This document shows, piece after piece, positions 39,202 through 49,094 of a DNA stretch of 64,000 bases (position 1 is its first letter; every line of letters begins with the position of its first letter). The DNA comes from Xanthomarina sp. F1114. Its GTDB lineage: Bacteria; Bacteroidota; Bacteroidia; Flavobacteriales; Flavobacteriaceae. The stretch spans positions 1 to 64,000 of the forward strand of contig NZ_JAPMLL010000002.1 of assembly GCF_026410255.1 (NCBI RefSeq). The letters are read 5' to 3'. The translations under genes and the position numbers were made by a program. The notes beneath the pieces were generated by a model. That model saw nothing but the letters and a program-made list of their open reading frames with translations, did no database searches and was not told the DNA's origin.

Positions 39202-39704
39202 AATTATTAAAAATACCCCTTTTAGTGCTTGTTTCTATTACCGTTCTGGGGTGTGGTGCCTATTCATTTACTGGAGCTTCTATTCCCGCTAGCACAAAAA
39301 CTTTTCAGGTTAATTATTTTCAAAATAATGCTATTTTAGTAGAACCTGGACTAGATAGAGAGTTTACAAATGAATTGGCAGATTTACTTTTAAATCAAAC
39401 CAATTTAGAGCTAGTTAATTCAGGAGGAGATTTGGTGTACGAAGGAGAAATTATTGAATACAGAGTCTCTCCAACTACAGCAACTGCAGACAATACTGCT
39501 GCTCAAAACAAATTGACCATTACAGTAAATGTACGTTTTTATAATAGAAAAAATGAAGAAGACGATTTAGAACAGCGTTTTTCTTTCTTTAAAGATTATG
39601 CCGGAGATGCTAACCCTGTTGGAGCTCAAAAAGCAGCCCTTATAGAAGAAATATTTGAAAGACTTACACAAGATATCTTTAATGCAACCTTAGCTAAGTG
39701 GTAG
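39198..39704 (+). CDS. lptE: LPS-assembly lipoprotein LptE
   Basis: The 168-residue protein has a lipoprotein signal (VLGCGAYSF, Cys near residue 19). It then has the Bacteroidota LptE pattern: YSFTGASIPASTKTFQVNYFQNNA and EFTNELADLLLNQTNLELV, with a closing helix rich in Ala and Glu. LptE plugs LptD in the outer membrane and helps insert LPS. ATG and the previous stop share an ATGA, implying coupled translation. Confidence 0.88.
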   Translation: MKLLKIPLLVLVSITVLGCGAYSFTGASIPASTKTFQVNYFQNNAILVEPGLDREFTNELADLLLNQTNLELVNSGGDLVYEGEIIEYRVSPTTATADNTAAQNKLTITVNVRFYNRKNEEDDLEQRFSFFKDYAGDANPVGAQKAALIEEIFERLTQDIFNATLAKW

Positions 39705-39708
39705 TAAA

Positions 39709-40677
39709 ATGAATCAAACAGCTTTTATAGACATCCTCCAGAATCCGCAAGACATAAGTTCTGAAAACACTTCAGCCTTATTGGTCATTACAAAAGAGTT
39801 TCCTTATTTTCAAGCGGCTAGAGCATTATATCTTAAAGGACTTAAAAACAAAGAAAGCTTTAAATACAATCAAGAACTTAAAACTACGGCCGCATATACT
39901 TCGGATAGAAGTATATTATTCGATTTTATTACTTCTGAAGAGTTTCTTCAAAATAAAATTTCACTTTATATAAAACAAAATACAGCTCATTTAAGAGATA
40001 TTGCTGTAGAAGTAGAAGATATTTCGGTGGATAAGAATGTAAGTATCGATGACAGCCTAAACAAGCAGATTGAGGATACCACTGGAATATGGGATCCGGA
40101 TTTATTTGAACCTAAAATAAAAAAAGAAAAGCTAGCTCATTTTGGTCCTGAATCTTCAGATGAAGAATTACCAACACATATTCAAGAAAACTTAGAGAAA
40201 AATGTTGCAGAAAATCCAACTTCTCCAGACGACGTTTTACAACTTGGAAAACCCTTAGATTTTAATAAAAATGAAACCCACTCTTTTAACGAATGGTTAA
40301 AAATAGCAAGTTTTAAACAAATAGAAAGACCAGAGTCTAATTCTGAAAAAGAAGTAAATATTGAAGAAACTTTGGAAGAAAACTCGGAAAGCAACCGGGA
40401 TAAAAAATTCGATTTAATAGATAGGTTTATCTCTAAGAATCCTAAATTAAAACCCAAGCAAAAAACAAGTAACACTGGGAATATTGCTGAAGAACAGATG
40501 ATTCAACCCGAATCTTTAATGACAGAGACATTAGCCAGAATTTACTTAGAACAAAAAAATTATAAAAAAGCTATTCAATCTTACAACATTTTAAGTTTGA
40601 AATATCCAGAAAAAAGTGGTTTCTTTGCAGACCAAATTAAAGCAATAAAAAAATTACAAGAACAAAATAACAAATAA
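39709..40677 (+). CDS. TPR-containing protein, function unknown
   Basis: The 322-residue soluble protein has an N-terminal helical domain (PYFQAARALYLKGLKNKES). A long acidic, low-complexity middle follows (residues about 105-260, rich in Glu, Ser and Asn), then a C-terminal TPR (ETLARIYLEQKNYKKAIQSYNILSLKYP). It lies 4 nt after lptE and 2 nt before secG, in a tight operon. A scaffold role in envelope biogenesis is inference from position. Confidence 0.8.
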   Translation: MNQTAFIDILQNPQDISSENTSALLVITKEFPYFQAARALYLKGLKNKESFKYNQELKTTAAYTSDRSILFDFITSEEFLQNKISLYIKQNTAHLRDIAVEVEDISVDKNVSIDDSLNKQIEDTTGIWDPDLFEPKIKKEKLAHFGPESSDEELPTHIQENLEKNVAENPTSPDDVLQLGKPLDFNKNETHSFNEWLKIASFKQIERPESNSEKEVNIEETLEENSESNRDKKFDLIDRFISKNPKLKPKQKTSNTGNIAEEQMIQPESLMTETLARIYLEQKNYKKAIQSYNILSLKYPEKSGFFADQIKAIKKLQEQNNK

Positions 40678-40679
40678 CA

Positions 40680-41039
40680 ATGAGTACGTTTACAATATTT
40701 TTAGCATTAATTGTCGTTGTTGCCTTTTTACTAGTAGTAGTTATTATGGTGCAGAATCCAAAAGGTGGAGGACTATCTTCTTCATTTGGTGGTGGTGGAA
40801 CACAGCAATTAGGTGGTGTAAAAAAGACAACCGATTTTTTAGACAAGAGTACTTGGGCTTTAGCAACATTAATGTTAGTTCTAATTCTATTATCTAATGT
40901 AGCTATTAACAGAGGTTCTGGCGCAGTAGATTCTAAAGCATTAGACATGGATGCAACTACTCAACCAGTTGTTCCTACAACGCCTGCAGCTCCGGCTCCA
41001 ACAAACAATACTGAAACTGAACCAGGATCAGACCAATAA
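40680..41039 (+). CDS. secG: Preprotein translocase subunit SecG
   Basis: The 119-residue protein has two membrane helices (residues about 4-22 and 59-78) around the SecG signature VQNPKGGGLSSSFGGGG. A disordered Ala/Pro/Thr-rich C-terminal tail follows, as is common in Bacteroidota. SecG supports SecYEG-dependent export. The operon ends with a strong terminator 25 nt downstream. Confidence 0.95.
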   Translation: MSTFTIFLALIVVVAFLLVVVIMVQNPKGGGLSSSFGGGGTQQLGGVKKTTDFLDKSTWALATLMLVLILLSNVAINRGSGAVDSKALDMDATTQPVVPTTPAAPAPTNNTETEPGSDQ

Positions 41040-41063
41040 AATTGTTTCAAAAATTTACAATAC

Positions 41064-41094
41064 ATGCCAACTAATTTAGTTGGCATTTTTTTTT
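41064..41094 (+). terminator. Strong terminator after secG
   Basis: A 10-bp perfect stem (41064-41073 with 41077-41086) and a 3-nt loop are followed by eight T. Confidence 0.9.
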
Positions 41095-41122
41095 GAATGA
41101 AAATTTGTCAGCCAACCTATAA

Positions 41123-41138
41123 TGGCACATTTTTAGCA
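41123..41138 (+). promoter_or_regulatory. Sigma-54-type promoter candidate upstream of groES
   Basis: TGGCACATTTTTAGCA has GG and GC exactly 10 nt apart, as in the sigma-54 consensus TGGCAC-N5-TTGCA, with one mismatch (TAGCA). The groES ATG is 52 nt downstream. The site partly overlaps a lone CIRCE-like half site (41133-41141). Confidence 0.55.
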
Positions 41139-41189
41139 CTCTCCAATGGCAGTAAACAATTTATTAACTAAATAAAAAACAATATAACT

Positions 41190-41465
41190 ATGGGCTTAAA
41201 CATTAAACCTTTAGCAGACCGCGTTCTTATAGAACCAGTAGAAGCAGAAACTAAAACAGCTTCTGGAATTATCATTCCTGATAACGCCAAAGAGAAACCG
41301 CAACAAGGTAAAGTTATGGCTATGGGTAAAGGCACAAAAGACGAACCAATGACTGTAAAAGTTGGCGATACCGTTCTTTATGGAAAATACGCTGGAACCG
41401 AACTTAAACTTGAAGGAAAAGATTATATAATGATGCGTGAAAGCGATATTCTTGCAATTATATAA
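41190..41465 (+). CDS. groES: Co-chaperonin GroES
   Basis: The 91-residue protein has the GroES signatures [22 protein letters not shown] (mobile loop), [25 protein letters not shown] and [12 protein letters not shown]. It caps GroEL in protein folding. It lies 100 nt before groEL, with two short palindromes in the gap. Confidence 0.97.
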   Translation: MGLNIKPLADRVLIEPVEAETKTASGIIIPDNAKEKPQQGKVMAMGKGTKDEPMTVKVGDTVLYGKYAGTELKLEGKDYIMMRESDILAII

Positions 41466-41472
41466 TTATAAC

Positions 41473-41488
41473 TCCTGCTTTTGCAGGA
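41473..41488. repeat. Short palindrome, copy 3 (TCCTGC-TTTT-GCAGGA)
   Basis: This perfect 6-bp-arm palindrome lies in the groES-groEL gap. It has no T tail, so it is not an ordinary terminator. Confidence 0.55.
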
Positions 41489-41532
41489 ACCTCAACAATC
41501 GACTTTCAAAAAATAATATTAAAACAAATAGT

Positions 41533-41550
41533 TTCCTGCACAGCCAGGAA
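41533..41550. repeat. Short palindrome, copy 4 (TTCCTG-N6-CAGGAA)
   Basis: Perfect 6-bp arms end 15 nt before the groEL ATG. The sequence is related to the other three copies. Confidence 0.5.
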
Positions 41551-41553
41551 TAA

Positions 41554-43197
<1,644 letters not shown>

Positions 43198-43230
43198 TTA
43201 GAAAGCTTGACACACATTTTATAATAACAA

Positions 43231-43260
43231 AAACGCCTCAATTTCTTGAGGCGTTTTTTT
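43231..43260 (+). terminator. Terminator of groES-groEL (bidirectional shape)
   Basis: An 11-bp stem (43231-43241 with 43246-43256) and a 4-nt loop are followed by a T run. The complementary strand also ends in a T run and may serve the convergent DUF2007 gene. Confidence 0.9.
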
Positions 43261-43292
43261 ATATCTATTAATTCTTATTAAAAAAAGAAAAA

Positions 43293-43496
43293 TTATTCTA
43301 ACATGTCTTTTAAAAGAGCTTTTGCTTTATGCGCGTCGGCTGTATTCACAAAAACATCAATTTCCCCAAGAATTCCAGGGTAAGAGGAATCTGATTTATT
43401 TATTTCAAAATAAGTAATTCCTGCCTCATCTAGTGCATTTTTAATTCCCGACACTATAACTTGAGAATTTCCCGAATAAATTAATTTTCTATCCAT
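43293..43496 (-). CDS. DUF2007 small protein (putative signal-transducing)
   Basis: The 67-residue protein has the DUF2007 ferredoxin-like pattern: a first strand (RKLIYSGNSQ), a helix (IVSGIKNALDEAGI), and a final strand plus helix (EIDVFVNTADAHKAKALL). It is cytoplasmic and of unknown function. It stands alone, with a -7 box 52 nt upstream. Confidence 0.8.
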   Translation of the reverse strand: MDRKLIYSGNSQVIVSGIKNALDEAGITYFEINKSDSSYPGILGEIDVFVNTADAHKAKALLKDMLE

Positions 43497-43548
43497 ATTG
43501 TTTAATTTTTTTAAGTGTTTCTAAGTTACGCATTTTAGCGTCAATTCT

Positions 43549-43556
43549 CAAAACTA
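43549..43556 (-). promoter_or_regulatory. -7 element (TAGTTTTG) of the DUF2007 gene
   Basis: It matches TAnnTTTG on the minus strand, 52 nt upstream of the ATG. No -33 element is recognisable. Confidence 0.4.
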
Positions 43557-43721
43557 AAAAACAATTTAAAAACTCGAAAATTTCTGTAAAAACTGCTAAC
43601 AAGGTTTTAGCTAGAAATAATGCCAAGGTCTAACCCTAATTCATAATTAACTAACACAGGCAGATAGAATACCGTTAAGATTAAAAAGTTAATTAGAGAA
43701 TTAAAATATAGCACTATTGTT

Positions 43722-44288
43722 TTAGTTTGTTGCAGGTTGTGCGCCTCCTATATAATTTAACTCAGCCCAGTCCACAATATCATAAGATTCAAAAGTTTTC
43801 TTCCATTCTAATTCTTCTCCTTCTGGGACATTAAAATGTATTATCCCTCCGCTTAGTCCAGCATCATATTTCTTTTTTAATTTTAGTAATATCATTGTTG
43901 AAAGCCAATCTTCCTGATATTGTGTATTATTAATTTCAAAGAGCCTGGGAAATACAGAAATTTGATTTGTTTGATAGTGTAAATAACCAGTAACAAACCA
44001 ATCTTCTCCGTCGTTAGTGTATGGTTTATCATTGAGGTAATCCAAAACGTATTGTAAATTAGTAGCAGGCAAATCTGAAGTAAATGTTATAGAATTCAAA
44101 TTCTCAACAGTGTGTTCAAACTCATTGATAAAGTTGAATATTTGATTAATACCTGCTCCGCTCCTAATTCCAACTAGTACATCGGTAGGGACAAACTCTC
44201 TAGTTTCTACCTCTCCTTTTATATCATCATTTTGACAACTAACTACAAGAAGTACTAAAAATAGTAGAAGTATTTTTACGTTTTTCAT
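43722..44288 (-). CDS. Lipoprotein, function unknown
   Basis: The 188-residue protein has a clear lipoprotein signal (LLVVSCQNDD, Cys near residue 18). The mature part is acidic and mixed alpha/beta, starting with VPTDVLVGIRSGAGINQIFN, and contains no motif I recognise. It is monocistronic, with -7 boxes at 44312-44319 and possibly 44332-44339. The surface location is inferred from the lipobox. Confidence 0.75.
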   Translation of the reverse strand: MKNVKILLLFLVLLVVSCQNDDIKGEVETREFVPTDVLVGIRSGAGINQIFNFINEFEHTVENLNSITFTSDLPATNLQYVLDYLNDKPYTNDGEDWFVTGYLHYQTNQISVFPRLFEINNTQYQEDWLSTMILLKLKKKYDAGLSGGIIHFNVPEGEELEWKKTFESYDIVDWAELNYIGGAQPATN

Positions 44289-44311
44289 TTAGATTTGGTT
44301 TTAGTTTCCCA

Positions 44312-44319
44312 CAAATCTA
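44312..44319 (-). promoter_or_regulatory. -7 element (TAGATTTG) of the lipoprotein gene
   Basis: It matches TAnnTTTG on the minus strand, 23 nt upstream of the ATG. A second match (TATTTTTG) lies at 44332-44339. Confidence 0.45.
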
Positions 44320-44463
44320 ATCTTTTTATAACAAAAATAATCCTAGAGAAAGAAAACATTGAGTGTCTGGATGGCTTCATATTATATTTATAATCATATT
44401 AAATACACCAGGGCTAAATTTATTTTTAATCTATAACGCATGCCTTTTAAAACTAATACTAAT

Positions 44464-44503
44464 AAAAAAAGTTGAACAATATTAATATTGTTCAACTTTT
44501 TTT
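44464..44503 (-). terminator. Terminator of the metal/TonB cluster (perfect palindrome)
   Basis: A 26-bp perfect palindrome (44471-44496) is flanked by A and T runs, so it can stop transcription from both sides. Confidence 0.85.
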
Positions 44504-44572
44504 ACAATTTAATCCTTTATTAATCAGCAATCTAATTGAGTTAATATAGGATAATAAGTCCTATTAAAAAGC

Positions 44573-44929
44573 CTAGTCGTCTTTATGATCATCTACCACT
44601 GTTTCATCACGATACTTACAGCAGTCGTGCACACTGTTATATGCCTCTTCTGTTGCTACTACATTTTTAGTATCGTGTCCTACAGCTGCAATATTGTTTT
44701 CAATAGTTTTTAAATCGGTTTTACGTTCGTCATAAATTAAACTTAACTCGTGCGTACTAACATTCCACACAGCCGATTTCACACCTTTAGTTTTAATACA
44801 AGCTTTTTCAATTCGCTCTTTACACATGTTGCAAACTCCATCTACTTCCATGGTGGCTCTTGCGTTTTTGTCTTGCGAAAAAGCTGTCATGCCAATAAGC
44901 ATGACTAATAATATTCCTAGTTTTTTCAT
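44573..44929 (-). CDS. Periplasmic heavy-metal-associated (HMA) domain protein
   Basis: The 118-residue protein has a signal peptide (to FSQ, residue 19) and one HMA fold. The metal site CNMC is near residue 33, followed by KGVKSAVWNVSTHELSLIY and IAAVGHDT. An extra C-terminal metal-binding stretch (VHDCCKYRD, DDHKDD) is present. It would carry copper or a similar soft metal in the periplasm. It is the last gene after the TonB receptor (29-nt gap). Confidence 0.85.
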   Translation of the reverse strand: MKKLGILLVMLIGMTAFSQDKNARATMEVDGVCNMCKERIEKACIKTKGVKSAVWNVSTHELSLIYDERKTDLKTIENNIAAVGHDTKNVVATEEAYNSVHDCCKYRDETVVDDHKDD

Positions 44930-44958
44930 AATATTTAATTTAGGTTGTTCTTGTTTAA

Positions 44959-47196
44959 TTATTGAATTTTAAATCTTAATCCTGCATAATACGTACTTCC
45001 AAATACTGGTCCGTACACAAAAGTAGTATCAAAATATGAACCAAAAGGATCATCTGCTGCTAAAATAGGGTTTTCTTGTCTAACATCTGTAATATTTTCT
45101 CCTCCAAAATATATTTCAAATTTAGGAGAAAACACTTTTGTTATTTGAGCATTTAGTGTTCCAACTGTTGGCGAATATTCTGCCACCTGGTATTCTATAG
45201 GATTCGTTAAAGTTGAGGAATAACGTTGTTTGCTCAACCAATTATAAGTGGCATCAAACTTCCAGTTAGCTCCATTGGATTTAACATGCGTTTGGTAAGA
45301 AGCATTTGCAAACAAACGATGTTGAGGGGTTAACGGGTTTTCTAATTTTCCAGACATATATTCGGTTTTTACATCGTAGAATTTATAAGCCATTCGTACA
45401 TCGAAATGCGTAAATACATTATAATTAAATTCAAATTGAAAGCTATTTGCATAACTATCTCCTTCTAAATTATAAAAATTAACAGCTTGCGGATTTTCAT
45501 AATCTACCACCACTTGATTTTGAAAATCGGTTCTATAAAAATCTACAGCCACATCTGCTTTTTTACCAAACAGATTAAAGCCTTGTAAGAAAGAGATTCC
45601 ATAATTCCATGCTATTTCTGGATCAAGTCCATAAATATCTCCTCCAGAATTCAAAATATTTATAACTCTGGACGTTGCAAACATATTTTGGTTTTCTGTA
45701 AAAATATTAGCACTGCGTTTTCCTCTTCCAACAGATGCTTTTAAAGCCGATTTCTCCCAAGGAGTATAACGGGCATGTACTCTTGGCGTTACAAAAACAC
45801 CGAATAAATTGTGATAATCTACTCTCACGCCTGCTGTAACATTTAGTTTATCTAAATTATCGTAATTATATTCAAAAAAACCACCAAGTGAAGACTCAGT
45901 TCGCCCGTATTCCGTGGTGTTTACCAATTCGTTATAATGATCGTAGGAATAACTCAATCCGGTTTTAACCTTATGTCTAGAATCGCTAATAATTGTATTA
46001 TACACAGCATTTGCATACAAACTATTGTGGACAATATCATAAACATTTAATCCAAAATAGGATTCTTGCTCATGCCAACTAAAAGCAGCCTGTAAACCCA
46101 TACTTTGATAAGGAATATTTGTATTTACGTAGCCCAATTTAGCTGCTGCTTCAAAACGCTGAGTATCTATTTCACTTCCCCATGCATTGGTAGTAAGTTT
46201 ATCGGTGTCTGGATCGAAATCTAGTTGTCCAGTTTGTTTCCCATCATTGAGGTATTTCACATTAATAAAACTTACCAGGCCTTTTTCTGGGTTGGTGTAT
46301 TGCCAACGATTCATTAAATTAATCTGATTATAGATAGGCATATCCATAAAACCATCCTTATTTACATCGTGTTTTTTATTGTGGGTATTTCCATGAATGT
46401 ACAAACCTGTATCCCATTTATCCGAAACTTTGGTATTTAAATGTGTATTTAGTTCCAGTCTTTCATTGCTGCCTGCATAGACATTTACAAACAGCGGACT
46501 ATCCGTTTTTGGCTTTACCAATTCAGCATTAATTTGTCCGGCAATACTTTCGTAACCATTTACAACACTCCCACCACCTTTAGTAATTTGGATACTTTCT
46601 ACCCAGGTCCCAGGAATAAAACTCAACCCATAAGCCTGAGAAGCTCCACGGATGGATGGAATGTTTTCTGTAGTTATTAAAATATACGGACTTGTTAAAC
46701 CTAACATTTTAATTTGTTTGGTACCAGAAACAGCATCTGCAAAATTGACGTCTATAGATGGATTGGTTTCAAAACTCTCTGAAAGATTACAGCAGGCTGC
46801 TTTTAAAAGCTCATCACTACTTATATTCATCACGTTCTGAGACGATAAATAAGATTTAGCTGTTGTTTGCTTTCTGGATTTTACAACTACCTCGTCCAAA
46901 CTGCTGGTAGGTTCTAGTAAATGATGAATATGATCGGTGTTTTTTACAGTTATTGTATCCGTTTTATATCCAACAAAACTAATAACCAGTTTTTTATAAT
47001 CGGGTTTATATGGAATGGTGAATTTTCCATCAAAATCGGTTACGGTTCCAACAGTTGTATCTAACCAATATACGTTAGCTCCTGTTACAGGAATATGTTT
47101 ATTTGCTTCGTTTACTTCCATAATCATTCCTTTAATTTTATCTTGAGAAAAAGATAAAACAGGAAGAAAAGCTAATAATATGGCTATTTTTCTCAT
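44959..47196 (-). CDS. TonB-dependent outer-membrane receptor
   Basis: The 745-residue protein has a signal peptide (to FSQ). A carboxypeptidase-like regulatory domain follows (residues about 20-100: GANVYWLDTTVGTVTDFDGKFTI), then a plug (about 110-230) containing a CC pair (LLKAACCNLSESFETN) and VNGYESIAGQINAEL, and a 22-strand-type barrel ending YYAGLRFKIQ. It imports a ligand using TonB energy. The CC pair, the adjoining HMA genes and the HYC_CC_PP gene suggest a copper or other soft-metal ligand. The start overlaps the small upstream gene by 4 nt. Confidence 0.9.
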   Translation of the reverse strand: MRKIAILLAFLPVLSFSQDKIKGMIMEVNEANKHIPVTGANVYWLDTTVGTVTDFDGKFTIPYKPDYKKLVISFVGYKTDTITVKNTDHIHHLLEPTSSLDEVVVKSRKQTTAKSYLSSQNVMNISSDELLKAACCNLSESFETNPSIDVNFADAVSGTKQIKMLGLTSPYILITTENIPSIRGASQAYGLSFIPGTWVESIQITKGGGSVVNGYESIAGQINAELVKPKTDSPLFVNVYAGSNERLELNTHLNTKVSDKWDTGLYIHGNTHNKKHDVNKDGFMDMPIYNQINLMNRWQYTNPEKGLVSFINVKYLNDGKQTGQLDFDPDTDKLTTNAWGSEIDTQRFEAAAKLGYVNTNIPYQSMGLQAAFSWHEQESYFGLNVYDIVHNSLYANAVYNTIISDSRHKVKTGLSYSYDHYNELVNTTEYGRTESSLGGFFEYNYDNLDKLNVTAGVRVDYHNLFGVFVTPRVHARYTPWEKSALKASVGRGKRSANIFTENQNMFATSRVINILNSGGDIYGLDPEIAWNYGISFLQGFNLFGKKADVAVDFYRTDFQNQVVVDYENPQAVNFYNLEGDSYANSFQFEFNYNVFTHFDVRMAYKFYDVKTEYMSGKLENPLTPQHRLFANASYQTHVKSNGANWKFDATYNWLSKQRYSSTLTNPIEYQVAEYSPTVGTLNAQITKVFSPKFEIYFGGENITDVRQENPILAADDPFGSYFDTTFVYGPVFGSTYYAGLRFKIQ

Positions 47197-47375
47197 AACT
47201 GAACAGTATTAATCGCTACCGTTAACATGATGATGTTTGCAATAAGCCTAGTTTTTGGAATAGTATATGAACCTAATTCGGTCTTAAAATGTTTATTTAA
47301 CTTCAGGAAATTGTCTATAACTGCTTCTTTATAATTATTACAGGTAACACCTGCAACGTGATATTTACTTGTCAT
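47193..47375 (-). CDS. Small degenerate HMA-like protein, coupled to the TonB receptor
   Basis: The 60-residue product starts like a cytoplasmic HMA domain (KYHVAGVTCNNYKEAVIDNFLKL), but the second Cys of CxxC is Tyr. The later strands of the fold are replaced by a hydrophobic C-terminus (LIANIIMLTVAINTVQL). It shares ATGA with the next gene, which argues that it is translated. It may be a decaying HMA chaperone kept as a leader for coupling. Confidence 0.5.
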   Translation of the reverse strand: MTSKYHVAGVTCNNYKEAVIDNFLKLNKHFKTELGSYTIPKTRLIANIIMLTVAINTVQL

Positions 47376-47504
47376 TATTAAATTTATATTTGATGAAAAA
47401 TTATTTTACATTTCCGCAAGGACGAAAACCGTCACGAAAATCGTCAGAAATTCTCTTGCCATCTGTAGTCAGAAAAGCTCGAGAGAATAAAAACAATCTA
47501 TGTA

Positions 47505-47918
47505 TCAAATTATAAATACCTGATCGCGCAGATGTATATTGGCAATCAGTTTAGGGGGAGTATAATGTTTAAAAGGGATAATCTGTTCTGCTAACCCTTC
47601 AAAAAGATTTAAATAAGAATAGACAAAAGTACTAAGAAATAATTGTTGCTCGAATTGCAAGTCTTCAAAAGAAGCCTTTTTAAGTTGGTCTTGTCCTTTT
47701 AGAACCTCAACTTCGTCTTTACAACAAGATATTTTTTCTTTATAATTATCTGTTATAGCTTCCATATCCATCCCACAATTACTGGCATTGCTAAAGATGG
47801 CAACATCAATTAAATTTTCGCCACAATAGTGTTTTTCAACCGTAAAAGACATGGTTGAAAACAACACCAAGCAAGCTAAAGCTGATGATAGAATTTTATG
47901 TAAAATGGCTTTTATCAT
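47505..47918 (-). CDS. HYC_CC_PP family protein
   Basis: I chose the ATG at 47918, because the longer frame begins with a TTG inside the -7 box. The 137-residue product has a signal or anchor helix (ILSSALACLVLFSTMSF) followed by the three diagnostic motifs: HYCGE near residue 31, a CC pair near residue 65, and YTPP near residue 118. The family occurs in Bacteroidota beside metal-transport genes; its biochemical role is unknown. It probably heads the metal cluster, with 129 nt before the next gene. Confidence 0.85.
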   Translation of the reverse strand: MIKAILHKILSSALACLVLFSTMSFTVEKHYCGENLIDVAIFSNASNCGMDMEAITDNYKEKISCCKDEVEVLKGQDQLKKASFEDLQFEQQLFLSTFVYSYLNLFEGLAEQIIPFKHYTPPKLIANIHLRDQVFII

Positions 47919-47933
47919 TTTATTTATAAGTGA

Positions 47934-47941
47934 CAAATCTA
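47934..47941 (-). promoter_or_regulatory. -7 element (TAGATTTG) of the HYC_CC_PP gene
   Basis: It matches TAnnTTTG on the minus strand, 15 nt before the chosen ATG, and decides the start against the upstream TTG. Confidence 0.5.
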
Positions 47942-48030
47942 CAAAAAAAGCAATTGAAAATATGAAGTTTAAACCAGGTTTAACACTTGTTCAAAATAAA
48001 CTTAAAAATTACGAGCCTATTTAATTAACA

Positions 48031-48459
48031 CTACAAACGCTGTTTGTGGTAATAAAAAGCAGGAATAAGCAGCAAAGCAATTAATGGCTGAATTAAAAAT
48101 CTACGTGAATTAAAAAACAGGTAGTAATCTTCTTGTTTCGGGTTTATTACAAAATAGAGAAATAAGGACATAAACACGACATAAGCCACGGTATAAATAA
48201 GGACTGAAAATTTAATAATACTCTTATCTTTAAACAGTACGAATAAGATGGCTAAAGAAATTACGGTATTTAACACATAACGCAGCGTTGTATAGGCTGC
48301 TAATTTAAACACTTCCCGTCTTGGGGAATCTATATATAAATAATCGTTTTTAAAGAATGTCAAATATGGATCGTAGAAAAGTTGTTCTTCAAAAACCCTG
48401 ATTAGCACTAATAAACAAACTAAAACAAAAAATGATATGTACTTAAATAACTTATTCAT
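48031..48459 (-). CDS. Exosortase F system-associated membrane protein
   Basis: The 142-residue protein has four hydrophobic segments (about residues 8-24, 55-75, 80-105 and 120-138) and a conserved loop with RVFEEQLFYDPYLTFFKND. That loop is characteristic of the protein encoded next to XrtF in Flavobacteriia. The start overlaps the end of xrtF by 8 nt, so the two are translated together. The exact role in the exosortase system is unknown. Confidence 0.85.
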   Translation of the reverse strand: MNKLFKYISFFVLVCLLVLIRVFEEQLFYDPYLTFFKNDYLYIDSPRREVFKLAAYTTLRYVLNTVISLAILFVLFKDKSIIKFSVLIYTVAYVVFMSLFLYFVINPKQEDYYLFFNSRRFLIQPLIALLLIPAFYYHKQRL

Positions 48460-49003
48460 TCTTTTTCGCGCTATTAGAAAACCTATTCACCCAAAACAGC
48501 CAAAGCAAACAAACCATTCCGTAAATAATGGCGGGAAAAATAACCGTATGTAAAATATCTTTTCTCCATGGATAATGATACAAGCCTACCGCTAGAATAA
48601 CTACTCGAACTAAATTAGCAATATATATTAAAACACTTCCTGCCAAAATATAGAAAAACGTAGTTTTAAACTTACCAGCAAAGGCAATAATAAAAGACGT
48701 AAATAGAATAATAACGCTTACCGAGTTACAGCCTTCAATAACCCGAGCAACATATTTATTATTAATTATTAGCTTCATAGAATCTTCTTTTGGGTGCGGT
48801 AATACCTGCGCATTATACCCCAAAGCTTCTAACAATTCTTTACTTTGTTTGCCCACCAAATTTGTCATATAATCTGGATAATAAGTCCCGCTAGAACCAA
48901 ATTGCAAATACAATTTATACGAAAAAGTCAAAACAGTATAAACCAAAATAAAGGTCAAAATAAATTTGATAACTGTTCTATATTTTAAAATGAGTTCCTT
49001 CAA
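48452..49003 (-). CDS. xrtF: Exosortase XrtF
   Basis: The 183-residue integral membrane protease/transpeptidase has the catalytic triad in its usual places. Cys is in EGCNSVSVIILF near residue 88, Arg in ANLVRVVILAVGLYHY near residue 128, and His in KDILHTVIFP near residue 147. XrtF is expected to process exported proteins with a C-terminal sorting signal. No such target is recognisable in this window. The gene is paired with its associated protein and divergent from the GAF gene. Confidence 0.9.
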   Translation of the reverse strand: MKELILKYRTVIKFILTFILVYTVLTFSYKLYLQFGSSGTYYPDYMTNLVGKQSKELLEALGYNAQVLPHPKEDSMKLIINNKYVARVIEGCNSVSVIILFTSFIIAFAGKFKTTFFYILAGSVLIYIANLVRVVILAVGLYHYPWRKDILHTVIFPAIIYGMVCLLWLFWVNRFSNSAKKNE

Positions 49004-49069
49004 AAAAAACGAGTTTGATTCCAGCGTTAAACTTATACAAATTAGAAAGGATTTTGCTGCCTTTTTAAA

Positions 49070-49077
49070 TACTTTTG
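49070..49077 (+). promoter_or_regulatory. -7 element (TACTTTTG) of the GAF/fRMsr gene
   Basis: It matches TAnnTTTG, 17 nt before the ATG at 49095. A TTTG 13 nt upstream is too close for a normal -33 element. Confidence 0.45.
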
Positions 49078-49094
49078 CTAAAAATTTTTAAACA

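Noticed and set aside
41133-41159. CIRCE element for HrcA control of groES
   Set aside because: One half site (TTAGCACTC) is perfect, but the inverted partner after 9 nt is absent. The sequence is better explained by the overlapping sigma-54-type site.
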